Below are positions 8,264 to 8,697 of a stretch of 8,697 bases of DNA, piece after piece; position 1 is the first letter of the stretch; each line of letters starts with the position of its first letter. The notes under the pieces are model-generated. The model saw only the letters and a program-made list of their open reading frames with translations. It had not been told where the DNA came from and did no database searches. Made by a program: the position numbers and the translations under genes. The DNA comes from Pseudomonadota bacterium. Lineage in GTDB: Bacteria; Bdellovibrionota_B; Oligoflexia; Oligoflexales; Bin106. The DNA is taken from assembly GCA_026710525.1 (NCBI GenBank), contig JAPOQT010000231.1:1-8697 (forward strand), given 5' to 3'.

Positions 8264-8697
8264 TTATTTCTGCTCTAGCTGCTTTGATACTGCCGATAAT
8301 ACCCCAACCAAATTTCGAGGCACAGCTTGGAGTACGCCAAGTAAATTGCGATGAGGATTCATCAGTGAAGATAGTATCTTAGCGTAGAGCTCTTCTTTTG
8401 ATGGCAACTTGGCAATAGCCTGAATATCTTCATCTGAGAGCAACGTCTCCTCATAAAATCCTGCCTGTACCGAAAACGATTCATGATCTTCAGCAAATTT
8501 ACTAATTATCTTAGCTCCAGCGCCAATATCCTGGTTGAGGAAAATGACAGCTACCGGGCCCTTAAAATATTGGCTGAGTGCCTCGTATGAGCTAAAATCT
8601 TTGCCATCTAAGGCTTTTTTAAACACTCGGTTTTTAACGACTGACATCCGGCCATTAACTGTTTTTAGTTGAATCCGAAGATCGGTAAGAGCCGTAA
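8264..8697 (-). CDS. rplJ: 50S ribosomal protein L10, partial, 5' end outside window
   Basis: L10 anchors L7/L12 dimers to 23S rRNA at the base of the ribosomal stalk. The frame stays open to the right edge, and 143 residues are visible from TALTDLRIQLK to the end LEQK. The ATG at 8647 is internal: the residues before it align with E. coli L10 in the stretch TELRKAGREAGVYMRVVRN, here TDLRIQLKTVNGRMSVVKN. About 30 N-terminal residues are therefore missing, and the start and leader are not visible. The family is usually about 165-180 residues. The C-terminal helix that carries L7/L12 dimers includes two similar units, RNLLGVLQAV and RNLVGVLSAV, a pattern I recall from other L10 proteins. In E. 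coli the L10-L12 complex represses its own operon by binding the leader upstream of rplJ. That leader would lie outside this window. The stop is TAA, 81 bases before rplL. Confidence 0.95.
   Translation of the reverse strand, partial: TALTDLRIQLKTVNGRMSVVKNRVFKKALDGKDFSSYEALSQYFKGPVAVIFLNQDIGAGAKIISKFAEDHESFSVQAGFYEETLLSDEDIQAIAKLPSKEELYAKILSSLMNPHRNLLGVLQAVPRNLVGVLSAVSKQLEQK

Noticed and set aside
8264..8647. rplJ starting at the ATG at 8647
   Set aside because: The open frame continues upstream to the window edge with residues that align to L10, so this Met is internal and the gene is truncated by the window.

Overview
The window holds one classic bacterial block, all transcribed from the minus strand. 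In transcription order (right to left) it is rplJ (ribosomal protein L10, 5' end cut off by the right edge), rplL (L7/L12), rpoB (RNA polymerase beta) and rpoC (RNA polymerase beta', 3' end cut off by the left edge). All four genes read cleanly with no frameshift or internal stop. The plus-strand open frames are antisense shadows of these genes.

Organism: a bacterium with moderately AT-rich DNA (judged by eye). The beta' chain begins like E. coli RpoC. It keeps both four-cysteine zinc sites at almost the same residue numbers, and inside the trigger loop it enters the SI3 insertion shared by Proteobacteria and some other Gram-negative groups. The beta chain and L7/L12 look closer to alpha- and deltaproteobacterial forms than to gammaproteobacterial ones. 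Examples are DQTNPLSE in the rifampicin region, ILPEEDMP and HLGWAAK near the beta C-terminus, and KKINVVKEVR in L7/L12. I would place it in an AT-rich proteobacterial or former 'Deltaproteobacteria'-like lineage. This rests on remembered family sequences, so genus is not claimed.

Layout: rpoC 1-3151 (partial), a 50-base spacer, rpoB 3202-7464, a 337-base spacer at 7465-7801, rplL 7802-8182, an 81-base spacer, and rplJ 8264-8697 (partial). The long rplL-rpoB gap sits where E. coli carries its attenuator and RNase III processing site. Here it holds a perfect 8-bp inverted repeat just after rplL and a nested inverted repeat with an eight-base T tract just before rpoB. I see no convincing promoter in it. 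L10 and L7/L12 form the ribosomal stalk that recruits translation factors, and beta and beta' form the catalytic core of RNA polymerase, so the block ties translation and transcription capacity together.

I found no hidden new system. The points worth a second look are modest: two hydrophilic segments that lengthen RpoB to 1420 residues, a non-proline residue at a usually proline position beside the rifampicin region, and the structured non-coding elements between rplL and rpoB.
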